From NCBI GenBank assembly GCA_031411995.1, contig JANOCD010000047.1:62001-126000 (forward strand): a stretch of 64,000 bases of DNA, in the 5' to 3' direction. Position 1 is the stretch's first letter. Every line of letters starts with the position of its first letter. The DNA is from Rudanella sp031411995 (lineage in GTDB: Bacteria > Bacteroidota > Bacteroidia > Cytophagales > Spirosomataceae). This document shows positions 19,401-28,470 of the stretch, piece after piece. A model generated the notes under the pieces. The model searched no databases. It was not told the origin of the DNA and saw nothing but the letters and a program-made list of their open reading frames with translations. The translations under genes and the position numbers were made by a program.

Positions 19401-22400
19401 TATTCCGTTACGGTAACAGATGCGAATAATTGTACGACCACAGCGATGGTGAGTCTGACGCAACCGCCCCCGCTGAATTTGTCAGTGGCTGTATCGCCGA
19501 TTCGGTGCAATGGCGGTAATACGGGCGCTATAGACCTGACACCTACGGGGGGCGTACCGCCGTTTATGACCTATCGCTGGTCAAATGGCATTGTCAGTCA
19601 GGATATTACCGGGCTGATTGCGGGTGTTTATTCCGTTACGGTAACGGACAGCAACGGTTGTTCGGCAAGCTTAACCACCAACCTAACGCAACCCCTGGCC
19701 CTCACACCAACGCTTACAGTACAATCGCCCGCCTGTTTCGGGGGGGCAACCGGCAGCATTCTGGTAGGGGCCGCAGGCGGAACGGCCCCGGTTGGAGTGC
19801 GCTGGGACGATGGAAACACGAGCCTGAACCGAACGGGTTTGTCGGCGGGAGTTTATTCGGCTACCCTCACCGACGCGGCAAGTTGTACGGTAAGTGCCTC
19901 GGTTTCCCTGAGCCAACCCACAGCCCTGACAACAGCCGCAACGCCAACGAGTGTAAGTTGCTTTGGGGGTAGTACTGGTAGTGTCGATCTGACAGTTGGC
20001 GGTGGTGCGGCACCCTATACTTACAGTTGGAGTAATGGCGCAGTGAGTCAGGATATAAATAGCCTGATTGCCGGTACGTACAGCGTTACGATTACTGATG
20101 ACAACGGGTGTCGGAGCAATCAGGGAGTCACTATTTCGGAGCCACCCATGTTAACGGTGTCGGCGACTACGGTGGATGTGCAGTGCCCCAATCAGGCCCC
20201 GTCGGGTAGTATTGCCACGCAGGTAAACGGGGGTACGCAACCCTATCAGTATGCCTGGAGCAATGGTTCAACTCTACCCACGGTTGAGGGTTTGGGAGCC
20301 GGATCATACACGCTTGTTGTGACCGACCAGCATGGATGTCTGGCTTCGTTCGCGACTACAATTGTTGCTCCACCTCCGTTTTCGCTCGGCCTGCAAGTAA
20401 CCCAGGTGGCGTGTAATGCGGGGGCGACTGGAGCCATTAACCTGACTGTGACGGGGGGGACGGCCTTCACAACGGGTGGATCTTATCGGTATGTGTGGAG
20501 CAACGGAGCCACCACCGAAGATCTTGCCAACCTGAGCGCGGGGACCTATTCGGTAACAGTGCTGGATGCAAGCGGTTGCACCGAATCGGTAACGGTGTCG
20601 GTATCGGAGCCGCCCATCCTGCAACTGAGCGAAACTCACCTGAACCTGTTGTGCAACGGAATCAGCACTGGTAGTGTGAGCGTTTCGGTAGTGGGTGGTG
20701 CGGCCCCGTACTCGTTTAACTGGGCCGACGGAGCTTCTGTTGCTAACCGAACCAATCTGGCTGCCGGGGCATACGTAGTGGTGGTAACGGACCAAAATGC
20801 CTGCACGGCCACCCTGCCCATTAGCCTTACCCAACCGCCAATCCTGAGCGTCGGGCGAGCGGTGTCGGCGGTTGGGTGCAACGGAGGGGCGACGGGCCAA
20901 ATCAGTTTGAGTGCTGCGGGAGGCACAGGCAGTTACACGTATAATTGGGACACGGGGACAACCTCAGCCCTGCTGACCAGCCTAACGGCGGGCCTTTATT
21001 CGGCCACCGTAACCGATGCCAACAGTTGCTCGGTTACCCTACAGCAACTTATTACGCAACCCACCACCCTGACCACCTCGCTGGTGCAACAGGATATTCG
21101 CTGTTTTGGAGCCGCCACCGGCCAACTGACCGTGCAGGTTACGGGTGGCACTAGTCCGTATGGATTCATCTGGAATGATGGCAACACCAGTTCGAGTCGC
21201 ACGGGATTGTTGGCGGGTGTATATTCCGTCTCGGTGACTGATGCAAATGGTTGTCAGGAGGTGTTATCGGCCACACTGGTTCAGCCAACAGCCCTCACTC
21301 TGCTGGTGGAGAACACCCCGGTTGCCTGCGCTGCGGGAGCTACGGGCAGCATCAGCAGTAGTGCGAGCGGTGGTACAGGTCCTTACGGCTACACCTGGAA
21401 CGATGGCAATAGCAACGCCAACCGAACGGGTCTTACGGCAGGTTCATACTCAGTGACGCTGACCGATGCCAATCAATGCCAGACCAGCCGAACTGTTTCG
21501 CTAACCCAGCCCAACGCCCTGATTGTGAGTACGTCTGCAACGAACATAGCGTGTGCGGGGGGGAGCAACGGAACCATTGATCTGGCCGTATCGGGCGGCA
21601 CCGGACCCTATTCATTTACGTGGAGTGATGGCAATGCTGCCCAAAACCGGTTAGCCCTGCCCGAAGGGACCTATGCCGTGCAGATTGCCGATGCAAATGG
21701 ATGCCGGATAACTACCTCGGTCTCGCTTACCCAACCACAACCCCTGCGCCTGAACGAAACGGCCACGCCTGTGGTGTGCAACGGAGGAAATACCGGAACT
21801 GTTACTCTAGTGATGTCGGGAGGCACCAGCCCTTATTCCTTCAGCTGGAGCGATGGCAGTACTAATCAGAACCGAAACGCGCTTACGGCGGGGGCCTACT
21901 CGGTCAGTGCTGCCGATGCGCAGGGCTGCACCCAAACGCGCTCGGTCACAATTAGCGAACCGGCCCGGCTGACAATCAGTCTCGAATCAACCACCATTTC
22001 GTGCGCGGGTGGGGCTAATGGAACGGTTAGCCTGACTGCATCGGGCGGGGTTGCCCCTTATACATACACTTGGGACACGGGTGCAACCAGTGCCAGCATT
22101 GCCAATCTACTCACCGGAACCTATTCCGTAACGGTTACCGACAACAGCGGCTGCCAGCTTACCGAAGCCCGCACCCTCGCCGAACCAATGCCATTGTTAC
22201 TGACACTAAGTCCAACCAACAATTTGTGTCAATTCGACCAGACCGGGCAGGTTTTGGCCAATGTAAGCGGTGGCACAACCCCGTACACTTACCTTTGGTC
22301 AAATCAGGCGATAACGCCGGGTATCACTAGCCTACAGATAGGGCGATATAGCGTAACCGTGACGGATGGGCAGAACTGTGTTGCGGTGGCCTCAACCACG

Positions 22401-23108
22401 TTGACATCGCCCTCGGCCGTGTCAATTGTGGCTCGGATTTCGGCGGTGGGTTGTTTCAGCGGAGCCACCGGGGCCATCAGTGTCAGCGTATCGGGTGGAA
22501 TGCAGCCCTATGATCTGGCCTGGACTCAGAACGACGGTAACCTCGGCTTGCGGGACTTTACCACAGCAACGGGTTTTGATGGTGTATCGAACCTGCGAGC
22601 TGGCTATTATACGCTCTTCGTGACGGACCAGAACAGGTGCCCACAAGTCCGTACCTACCAGGTTCAGCAACCAGACAGGCCACTCACGCTGACCATTGCC
22701 ACCCGACTGGAAAATTGTCCCAGCGACCGTTCGGGAGGGCTGTCATTGTCGGTTTCGGGCGGAACAACCCCTTACGGCTACTTGTGGAACACGGGGGCAA
22801 CGACTCACTCACTGACATCGACCATAACGGGCAACTACTCCGTAACGGTTACGGATGCAGCCGGTTGTGTAAGCACAACGGGGAGTGCATACACCTACGT
22901 ACCGTTTCATATTCAGGCTAACAAGTCGGTGGTTTGTTCGGGCAATCGGGTTCAGCTCGAAGCCGTTGGTTGCGACCGGGGTATCGTGGTCTGGTCAACA
23001 GGGCAAACCGGTTTGCTGGTTGAAGTAACCCCGGCCCAAACAACGGTCATCACAGCACGTTGTGTGTCGCCTTGTATCACTGCGGTTGCGCCGGGTGGTG
23101 TTCCGTGA
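16482..23108 (+). CDS. Giant SprB-repeat surface protein (possible adhesin), C-terminus apparently truncated
   Basis: A 2208-residue secreted protein. Parts in order: signal peptide (residues 1-25, ending TIPALAQ); a Ca-binding-like acidic motif NGIDDDGDGLVDSYDPDC (30-50); an IgGFc-binding-protein-like head (about 130-520, e.g. HTPQPYTGNRDAGMDQLVPI); a PKD-like domain (about 685-765); then 18 consecutive SprB repeats of about 75 residues, each built on C-x-G-x(2)-(T/N)G...GG..PY.Y.W..G......L.AG.Y.V.VTD..GC. After the last repeat comes half of an Ig-like domain, which stops at CVSPCITAVAPGGVP. SprB-type proteins are exported by the type IX system and mediate gliding or attachment, but no T9SS sorting domain is visible here. 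Repeats have diverged at DNA level. Confidence 0.9.
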   Translation: MSKFLLLLRYIIVFLCVLCTIPALAQESNCTNGIDDDGDGLVDSYDPDCPDFPRTINCAQANVCYMPPIYANPVGAASVFGTQDLILSTSAPIAKVTIRNADNSFTRTVVVTNTGSTIVSLPLSVIQSTTVNTAQTTKGLIVSSDQPVQATYRQTATNNQDIIPLKCEGALGQSFYPASQTRLGNINSVIDERHFISVMATQPGTVVTFTRPAGSSLTFQGISTFPHTATLQAGQTYVVASNTTNATTSVNQTISGVLVTATQPIVVNSGSQHTPQPYTGNRDAGMDQLVPIRSTGTSYVAMHGQNTASNSDYLIVIASENGTSVNISGPLTAAGTSTLLSTTSLNAGQVYTFNMPIAPNRAFTVNTSKRVYVYHVAAYAQNEYGMGMLPNISVCNGSRQIDFFRTSGASSDQAVALVPTSSLPSLRFRGQPYTVYGSVIDNATVGGVGYSVVNFPNGSIAAVGNVNRVSANDRIHVGVLSGTGGNTGNFGFYSNYEVKIDVAQPGTGLPTTFYSAGKVPVNTATPHCLTLSSCGPNNRINSVAFGPHTQNITFSGSCITYTMSSTAPICARDTIRVGVINDTGQLGSVCLEFVNQNNDLIADVLPQSATLCQPGAISSLTVTTRPRTIAGIPSYAFEWVAPDKAFYSTSVISTTAIGLFQVTVIDRVSGCRDTASAVTVTESASIAFGSAPTTACTGTTSTYTVQSTPGTYAWSVTGGTIIGGGTPTSQSAIVRWSGAGSVRALITSANGCTAAASVALTIRPGLSLSATTQPILCAGATTGAIDLSVVGGAAPFSFSWSNGATTEDLLSVGAGSYTVSASDRNGCVSATALVVSLTQPAPLVSVLTSTSVTCFGLTNGSVSQSVSGGKPFTVGAPYQYVWSNGGTTQQLTNVGAGSYTMTIRDANGCSQTATTTVSQPALLALTIAQQPVACAGASTGSISLTATGGTPAFAYRWNDNVVLQNRTGLVAGAYSVTVTDANNCTTTAMVSLTQPPPLNLSVAVSPIRCNGGNTGAIDLTPTGGVPPFMTYRWSNGIVSQDITGLIAGVYSVTVTDSNGCSASLTTNLTQPLALTPTLTVQSPACFGGATGSILVGAAGGTAPVGVRWDDGNTSLNRTGLSAGVYSATLTDAASCTVSASVSLSQPTALTTAATPTSVSCFGGSTGSVDLTVGGGAAPYTYSWSNGAVSQDINSLIAGTYSVTITDDNGCRSNQGVTISEPPMLTVSATTVDVQCPNQAPSGSIATQVNGGTQPYQYAWSNGSTLPTVEGLGAGSYTLVVTDQHGCLASFATTIVAPPPFSLGLQVTQVACNAGATGAINLTVTGGTAFTTGGSYRYVWSNGATTEDLANLSAGTYSVTVLDASGCTESVTVSVSEPPILQLSETHLNLLCNGISTGSVSVSVVGGAAPYSFNWADGASVANRTNLAAGAYVVVVTDQNACTATLPISLTQPPILSVGRAVSAVGCNGGATGQISLSAAGGTGSYTYNWDTGTTSALLTSLTAGLYSATVTDANSCSVTLQQLITQPTTLTTSLVQQDIRCFGAATGQLTVQVTGGTSPYGFIWNDGNTSSSRTGLLAGVYSVSVTDANGCQEVLSATLVQPTALTLLVENTPVACAAGATGSISSSASGGTGPYGYTWNDGNSNANRTGLTAGSYSVTLTDANQCQTSRTVSLTQPNALIVSTSATNIACAGGSNGTIDLAVSGGTGPYSFTWSDGNAAQNRLALPEGTYAVQIADANGCRITTSVSLTQPQPLRLNETATPVVCNGGNTGTVTLVMSGGTSPYSFSWSDGSTNQNRNALTAGAYSVSAADAQGCTQTRSVTISEPARLTISLESTTISCAGGANGTVSLTASGGVAPYTYTWDTGATSASIANLLTGTYSVTVTDNSGCQLTEARTLAEPMPLLLTLSPTNNLCQFDQTGQVLANVSGGTTPYTYLWSNQAITPGITSLQIGRYSVTVTDGQNCVAVASTTLTSPSAVSIVARISAVGCFSGATGAISVSVSGGMQPYDLAWTQNDGNLGLRDFTTATGFDGVSNLRAGYYTLFVTDQNRCPQVRTYQVQQPDRPLTLTIATRLENCPSDRSGGLSLSVSGGTTPYGYLWNTGATTHSLTSTITGNYSVTVTDAAGCVSTTGSAYTYVPFHIQANKSVVCSGNRVQLEAVGCDRGIVVWSTGQTGLLVEVTPAQTTVITARCVSPCITAVAPGGVP
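18776..22909 (+). repeat. Array of 18 SprB repeats within the giant surface protein gene
   Basis: Protein-level tandem repeats, period about 75 residues (about 225 bp; four units are longer, 80-88 residues). I counted 18 by their W..G and TD..GC landmarks. Nucleotide sequence differs between units, so this is an old, diverged array rather than a recent expansion. Confidence 0.9.
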
Positions 23109-23550
23109 GGTCAAACGCATTCTTCTGCCAATACATTCTCCGTGCCCAGAAGGGGTTAATAGCTCAATGATTTCCCGGGTAGAGCAGGTGCTGAACCGCC
23201 TGCACTCCGAAATACCCGGATCGACAAACTCCCTTTCCCATCAGGAGATTGGCTGGTTGATGAGTCTGGCTTATGGAGAAGGGCTTTATGTAATGATTTT
23301 TTTTGAGTTAACTAGTTGAATATTAATTATTTGTGCCAGATATAACATCGACTTGGCGGCCTTGTGGTGGCTTATAATTTCGATAAAGCTGTATCGCCAT
23401 CAAACGAAAGACGACCAGAACTTGTTAGCTAGTGAGCGCGTCTGCATATATTTGAAAGCGGAGCTATCTTATATGACGGAGCTTATGGGTAAATAACGTA
23501 TATTCACTCGTTAGGAAACCATTCAACTTGCTTATTCAAAAACGCTTTTA
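23109..23550. other. Intergenic region with possible gene remnant and a promoter
   Basis: 442 bp between the giant surface protein and the desaturase. The first 210 bp stay open in another frame (to a stop at 23319, e.g. SRVEQVLNRLHSEIPGSTNS), which could be a small gene starting at ATG 23167 or debris of a lost 3' end; I cannot assign it. The remainder is AT-rich, with a promoter-like pair at 23422-23454. Confidence 0.45.
23422..23454 (+). promoter_or_regulatory. Possible Bacteroidota promoter for the desaturase gene
   Basis: TTG at 23422-23424, 22-bp spacer, TATATTTG at 23447-23454 (TAnnTTTG consensus). Spacing is at the long end and the implied leader is about 90 bp, so the call is tentative. 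Confidence 0.35.
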
Positions 23551-24684
23551 ATGTCAACCAAACTTAAATTTAAGGTGGCCAGCCGGTCGTCATTTTTTGT
23601 TACAGTCCGCCAGCGCGTTGATGCCTATTTTACCGAACAGGGTATCTCGCCCCACGCCAATGGAGCAATGTGGGCTAAGGTACTTTTCTTTTTAGGCGGC
23701 TACTTCCTGCTCTACGCGCTTATTATCTCCAATCAGTTTGGCATCTGGACGATGCTGGGGTTGGCCATTGGGCTGGGCGTTTTTGGCGCCTGTATAGGAT
23801 TCAACGTATCGCACGATGCCCTGCACGGTGCTTTTTCAGGCAAACCCTGGGTCAACCGGCTGTTTGGGGATAGTTTTTACCTGCTGGGGGCAAGCCCCTA
23901 CGTCTGGAAAATCACGCACAATGTGGTTCACCATACCTACACGAATATCCCCGGTCACGACGAAGATATTGAGATTGCCCCGGGTCTGGTTCGGCTCGAT
24001 GCTGAGGAGCCGCTTCGGCCCTGGCACCGGTATCAACACCTCTATACTATTCCGCTGTATGCCTTAGCGTCGCTGTCGTGGGTACTCCGTAAAGATTACG
24101 TCAAGTTTTTTAAACCGCAGATTGGTCATCACAAAACCCCAACGCATCCCCGGAGCGAACACGTCAAGCTGTTTGTAAGCAAAACTCTTTACTACGTATT
24201 CTTTCTGGTATTGCCAATTGTTGTGCTCGATGTGGCCTGGTGGCAGGTGCTGCTGGGTTTTCTGACCATGCACGTGGCCGAAGGCTTAGTGCTGGGTTTA
24301 GTGTTCCAGTTGGCCCACGTTGTCGAAGGCACCGCATTTCCCCTGCCCGACGAATCGGGGACGATGGATGATGTCTGGGCCATTCATCAACTCCGTACCA
24401 CAGCCAATTTTGCACCCCGCAGCCGACTGGCAGCGTTTATGTGTGGGGGACTGAACCGGCAGATTGAGCATCACTTGTTTCCCAAAGTGTGCCACATTCA
24501 TTACCCGGCGCTAACGGCGATTGTCAAAAGTACCGCTGAGGAGTTTGGGCTGCCCTATCTGGAGAACCCGAGTTTTGGGGCCGCGTTGGTATCCCATTAC
24601 CGTATTTTGCAGGCGATGGGTCAATCTGAATCAAGTAAAGCAAGCGTGTTAGCCAGCCAAAATCCCAGTTTGCAACATGGGTAA
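23551..24684 (+). CDS. Membrane fatty acid desaturase (acyl-CoA/front-end type)
   Basis: A 377-residue integral-membrane di-iron desaturase that introduces a double bond into a fatty acyl chain. All three histidine boxes are present: HDALHGAF (about residues 89-96), HNVVHHTYTN (about 126-135) and QIEHHLFPKVCHIHY near 304-318. The QIEHH form is typical of linoleoyl-CoA/delta-6-like enzymes. Hydrophobic segments flank the boxes at about 42-80 and 205-255. There is no N-terminal cytochrome b5 domain. Its last 36 bp overlap the convergent maltokinase gene. Confidence 0.94.
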   Translation: MSTKLKFKVASRSSFFVTVRQRVDAYFTEQGISPHANGAMWAKVLFFLGGYFLLYALIISNQFGIWTMLGLAIGLGVFGACIGFNVSHDALHGAFSGKPWVNRLFGDSFYLLGASPYVWKITHNVVHHTYTNIPGHDEDIEIAPGLVRLDAEEPLRPWHRYQHLYTIPLYALASLSWVLRKDYVKFFKPQIGHHKTPTHPRSEHVKLFVSKTLYYVFFLVLPIVVLDVAWWQVLLGFLTMHVAEGLVLGLVFQLAHVVEGTAFPLPDESGTMDDVWAIHQLRTTANFAPRSRLAAFMCGGLNRQIEHHLFPKVCHIHYPALTAIVKSTAEEFGLPYLENPSFGAALVSHYRILQAMGQSESSKASVLASQNPSLQHG

Positions 24685-26277
24685 ACTCCCATCGTGACCC
24701 CGGTCGCTGATACGGATTTTCTCGATCTCGCGGACTACATCGATGATGCCTTTTAGCGGAATTTTGACCCAGGCGGGCCTATAGCTGATCTCGTAACCCA
24801 GCTCATACACAGCCTTTTCGAGGAGGTAAACCAGCAGCAAAAAATTAATTTCGTTGTTGTCCCTGAAGAGTGGGTGGGGGCTGCCAAACTCCTTCAGGTA
24901 GGCATCCAAATAGGTATCGCGGATGAGGTAGAACCAGCGATCCGACACCCGTTGCAGATGGTCGGGGTCGATGCCCTGCGTCTCGGCCGCGTTGAAGAGT
25001 TTGGCCGAGACTGCGTAGTGATACGACCGAATCATCCCGGCCACATCTTTCAGGGGCGAGTGCTTAATTTTTCGGTCGGCGATGGTGCTTTCGGGTTCCC
25101 CCTCGAAGTCGATAATTACGAAATCGTTTTTAGTAGCGAGCACCTGCCCCAAATGGTAATCGCCGTGAATGCGAATGCGTTGCGAGCCAATGGGGCGGGT
25201 TCGAAACTCGTCCACAAAGGCATCGATCATCTCTTTGGCTTCCATAAACACCCAGGCTAAGCGTTGGGCCTGAGCATCGAGTTTGGCGTAATTGTCCACC
25301 AGCAGCGCATACCGGCGATTCAGCAAATCGGCAAAGCGTTGGGTCAGAAATGCCCGGTATTCGTCGGTGAAGGGTTCGGGCGCGAAGGCTGCATCCTGCG
25401 TTTTAGGTTGATACAGGCCCAGGTGCATTTGGCCGGTGCGCTTGCCCAGCAGTTCTACCTTGTCAAACACGTCTTCGCTGATGGCGAACATCCGGTTGGG
25501 CACAGCATACAGGAAATCGTTGAGATGATCGCCGGTTTGGTTCCACGAATCCTGATCGTTGGGCACCATTCGCTGCACCATGCCGAGGGTGATAATGGCC
25601 TTGGATTGCTGCCAGACCACACTCCCGCAAAAGGCTGGAATATGGTCAAAACCGCCCTCTTCGGTCAGAAACGCCACCATCTCGACCTCCGGGTTCGTTT
25701 GCTCAAATAACTTGCGGTACAGTTTCAGGAAGTAGGTCTCCCGCATGGGTGTCCCAAACACCATGGCCGAATTACTCGAATCGACAGGCAGCACCCGGCT
25801 GGGAAGAATCTTGTCACCCTCAGCCAACCCCCGCCCCCGAAAACAGGCAATCTGCCCATCTGCCTGCTCAATCACTTGATTTTGAGCAATGTTCGCAAAT
25901 AAAGCCGACCGAAAATCGGCATCGAAAATCGCATCGACCAGCACCCCCGACACTCCGCCAAGTTGAGCAGTCGCGATGCGGCCCTTGTCAGGGACATCGG
26001 GCAGGGTAGGGGAGTCCGCAGCCACAAACGCCAGTGGCAACAGATACCGCTCTGATTCGCCCTCGGCGTACTGAACACCAATAATCAGCAGATACGCTAG
26101 CCCGTCTACGGTGGGAAGTTGATTGATCGCTTCCACCGCGAAGCCGGTTTGAGCGCGGGCTTTACCGGCAAACCAGCGACAAGTGTTAGCATAAGCCGGA
26201 AGAACGTCGGTGGCCAGCGTTTGCCAGAAATCAGTGTCTGAAGCGAGTTGCGGCCAGAAGGTTGTGGTTTGGAGCAT
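24649..26277 (-). CDS. Maltokinase-type protein (Mak/Pep2-like)
   Basis: A 542-residue aminoglycoside-phosphotransferase-like kinase expected to phosphorylate maltose to maltose 1-phosphate with ATP, feeding GlgE. The N-terminal mak_N_cap region starts WFAGKARAQTGF (about residues 35-46). Catalytic motifs are RIRIHGDYHLGQVL (Brenner motif, about 362-375) and the metal-binding DFEGEPE near 386-392, followed by the family-specific KHSPLKDVAGMIRSYHYA. It sits 5 bp downstream of glgE, so the two form one operon. In many bacteria this domain is fused to trehalose synthase; here it stands alone and no treS is in the window. Confidence 0.9.
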   Translation of the reverse strand: MLQTTTFWPQLASDTDFWQTLATDVLPAYANTCRWFAGKARAQTGFAVEAINQLPTVDGLAYLLIIGVQYAEGESERYLLPLAFVAADSPTLPDVPDKGRIATAQLGGVSGVLVDAIFDADFRSALFANIAQNQVIEQADGQIACFRGRGLAEGDKILPSRVLPVDSSNSAMVFGTPMRETYFLKLYRKLFEQTNPEVEMVAFLTEEGGFDHIPAFCGSVVWQQSKAIITLGMVQRMVPNDQDSWNQTGDHLNDFLYAVPNRMFAISEDVFDKVELLGKRTGQMHLGLYQPKTQDAAFAPEPFTDEYRAFLTQRFADLLNRRYALLVDNYAKLDAQAQRLAWVFMEAKEMIDAFVDEFRTRPIGSQRIRIHGDYHLGQVLATKNDFVIIDFEGEPESTIADRKIKHSPLKDVAGMIRSYHYAVSAKLFNAAETQGIDPDHLQRVSDRWFYLIRDTYLDAYLKEFGSPHPLFRDNNEINFLLLVYLLEKAVYELGYEISYRPAWVKIPLKGIIDVVREIEKIRISDRGHDGSLPMLQTGILAG

Positions 26278-26282
26278 GGGCT

Positions 26283-28352
26283 TTATAGCTCAATCCTGAA
26301 CAGGTGCATGGGCAGCATATACGGGTCTAATTCCACGTAATTCCACTCTCCCGTCCAGGTGTAGCGGGCATCCGTAATCAGGTCGTGAACGGTGTAGGGC
26401 TGGTTGTTGTCGATGCCCAATTGCCAAAGCGGAATCTGCACCATGCCCGACCGACGGTTGTAGGCATCGAGGTTCACCACCATCAGGAGTTTGTTATTTC
26501 CTGTTGTTTTCAGGTAAGCCAGAATCTGATCGTCGTCAATGCGGCAGAACGTCAGGTTGTTGGTTTGTTGCAGGGCCGCATTCTCGCGCCGAATTCGGTT
26601 CACGAGGGTAATCAGGTACGTCAGTTTGTTGGTTTTGTCCCAATCCCAAAGCTTGATTTCGTACTTTTCGGAGTTCAGGTATTCTTCCTTGCCGGGATAC
26701 GGAACGTGTTCCATCAACTCGAACGAGGGGCCGTAGATGCCGTAGTTGCTCGACAGGGTGGCCGCCAGGAAATACCGAATCAAAAACTGCGGCTCGTGGC
26801 CCGATTGAAGCTGATACGGGTTGATGTCGTGCGTGGTAGGCCAGAAGTTGGGCCGGAAATAGTAGCGCATTTCGCCAGCGGTCAACTCGGTCATGTACTC
26901 CGTCAGTTCGGCTTTGGTGGTGCGCCAGACATAGTACGTATAGGAATGAGCATAGCCCGCTTTGGCTAATTGCTGCATCACTTTTGGGCGGGTGAACGCT
27001 TCCGACAAAAACAGCATATCGGGGTGTTCTTTTTTGACCTCGGCGATGACCCATTCCCAGAAACCAAACGGCTTCGTATGTGGATTATCGACCCGCACAA
27101 TCCTCACTCCCCACGAAGCCCACACCAGTAACACCCGCTTCATTTCGAGCCAGAGGTTGCGCCAGTCTTCGGTTTCAAAATATACGGGGTAAATATCCTG
27201 GTATTTTTTGGGCGGATTCTCAGCGTACTGAATCGAGCCGTCGGGTCGTTTCTTGAACCATTCGGGGTGTTCGGTGGCCCAGGGGTGATCGGGCGAGCAT
27301 TGAATGGCCAAGTCCATTGCCACTTCAATGCCGTGGTTTTTGGCAATGGCAATCAGGTGTTTAAAATCGTTCACCGTTCCCAGTTCGGCATGAATCGCAT
27401 CGTGGCCACCCTCCGCCGAACCAATGCCGTAGGGAACGCCCGGCTCACCCGGCAGGCAGGTAACCGAGTTGTTTTTGCCCTTCCGATGGGCCGTTCCAAT
27501 GGGGTGAATTGGCGGCAGATACAACACATCGAAACCCATACCGGCAATGCGTGGCAACAGTTTCTCCACGTCTTTGAAGGTGCCATGCGCTCCTTCCTCC
27601 CGCGCAGCCGAACGTGGAAACAAGCAATACCAGGTGCTAAACCCAGCCCGTTCGCGGTCAACCTCCACCCCCAGCGAATTCCGCGAGTCAACGGTATAGC
27701 GGGTGGGGTTTTGGCGTTCGGGGTAGGTCTCGGCCCAGTGGTGAAACTGGTCGCCGAGGGCAATGGTAACGGCTTCTTCGTAGGCATTTTCGCTGCGGAA
27801 CAGTTCAGCCACGCGGTAGAGTTCGGCCTGATCGGGGACGTTACCACACTGAACACCAGCGCGGTGTGCCATGCCGTCGGCGAGTTTAGCCCCGGCCAGC
27901 AGCTCGCTCGTCACGCGCTGCCCGTCGCGCACTTTCAAGTCGAGTTCGTGTTGCCACGAGCCAATATGATCCACCCAGGCTTCGAGGGTATAGTGGTAAC
28001 GGCCAATGTGTTCCACCGTAAAATGGCCCCTCCAACGGTCATTTTCGAGTTTGTGCAAAGGCCGTTCCTGCCAAGTTTTTTCGTGGGGAGCGCGGTAGAG
28101 CAAACGAGCCGATACATAGTCGTGGCCATCGGCAAAAATGTCCGCTTCCACCGTAATCACATCACCGGGAATGGCTTTGATCGGGAAACGTCCCCCATCG
28201 AGTTCGGGCGTAACCCGCTCGATCACCACGCGAATCTGCCCATGAACATCGGCCAGTGATGCATCCACAACGGATGTGGAATCGGCTTTGGCCGATTTGG
28301 ATTTAACAGCAGTCCTAGACTTCGGGTTTTTCGGAGTGGTTGGTATACTCAT
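26283..28352 (-). CDS. glgE: Alpha-1,4-glucan:maltose-1-phosphate maltosyltransferase
   Basis: GH13 subfamily 3 enzyme that transfers maltose from maltose 1-phosphate to the end of an alpha-1,4-glucan. About 689 residues, the usual GlgE length. N-terminal domain (RVVIERVTPELDGGRFPIKA), then the barrel with VDNPHTKPFGFWEW (aspartate nucleophile) and MLFLSEAFTRP (acid/base glutamate), and QLQSGHEPQFLIRYFLAATL. The ATG at 28352 (MSIPTTPKNPK) was preferred over one 66 bp upstream because the extra residues look unrelated; the first 35 residues are Lys/Ser-rich and probably disordered. Operon partner: the maltokinase gene 5 bp downstream. Confidence 0.93.
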   Translation of the reverse strand: MSIPTTPKNPKSRTAVKSKSAKADSTSVVDASLADVHGQIRVVIERVTPELDGGRFPIKAIPGDVITVEADIFADGHDYVSARLLYRAPHEKTWQERPLHKLENDRWRGHFTVEHIGRYHYTLEAWVDHIGSWQHELDLKVRDGQRVTSELLAGAKLADGMAHRAGVQCGNVPDQAELYRVAELFRSENAYEEAVTIALGDQFHHWAETYPERQNPTRYTVDSRNSLGVEVDRERAGFSTWYCLFPRSAAREEGAHGTFKDVEKLLPRIAGMGFDVLYLPPIHPIGTAHRKGKNNSVTCLPGEPGVPYGIGSAEGGHDAIHAELGTVNDFKHLIAIAKNHGIEVAMDLAIQCSPDHPWATEHPEWFKKRPDGSIQYAENPPKKYQDIYPVYFETEDWRNLWLEMKRVLLVWASWGVRIVRVDNPHTKPFGFWEWVIAEVKKEHPDMLFLSEAFTRPKVMQQLAKAGYAHSYTYYVWRTTKAELTEYMTELTAGEMRYYFRPNFWPTTHDINPYQLQSGHEPQFLIRYFLAATLSSNYGIYGPSFELMEHVPYPGKEEYLNSEKYEIKLWDWDKTNKLTYLITLVNRIRRENAALQQTNNLTFCRIDDDQILAYLKTTGNNKLLMVVNLDAYNRRSGMVQIPLWQLGIDNNQPYTVHDLITDARYTWTGEWNYVELDPYMLPMHLFRIEL

Positions 28353-28470
28353 TGGTTTGTTCAGTAGGTTGGCGATGACGGTCCGGCAATCAGGTAGGTC
28401 ATCGGTTTTGAACCGCAATGATACGAAAATGTCGCTGTAGTGCTGTCAGGTGGGTTGAACGTTCTCATCC

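Noticed and set aside
18776..22909. Phase-variable or recently expanded DNA repeat array
   Set aside because: Repeats are conserved only in protein; the nucleotide units are diverged, so slippage is unlikely.
27267..28259. 330-codon open frame opposite glgE
   Set aside because: Antisense shadow of a GC-rich gene; glgE catalytic motifs are intact.
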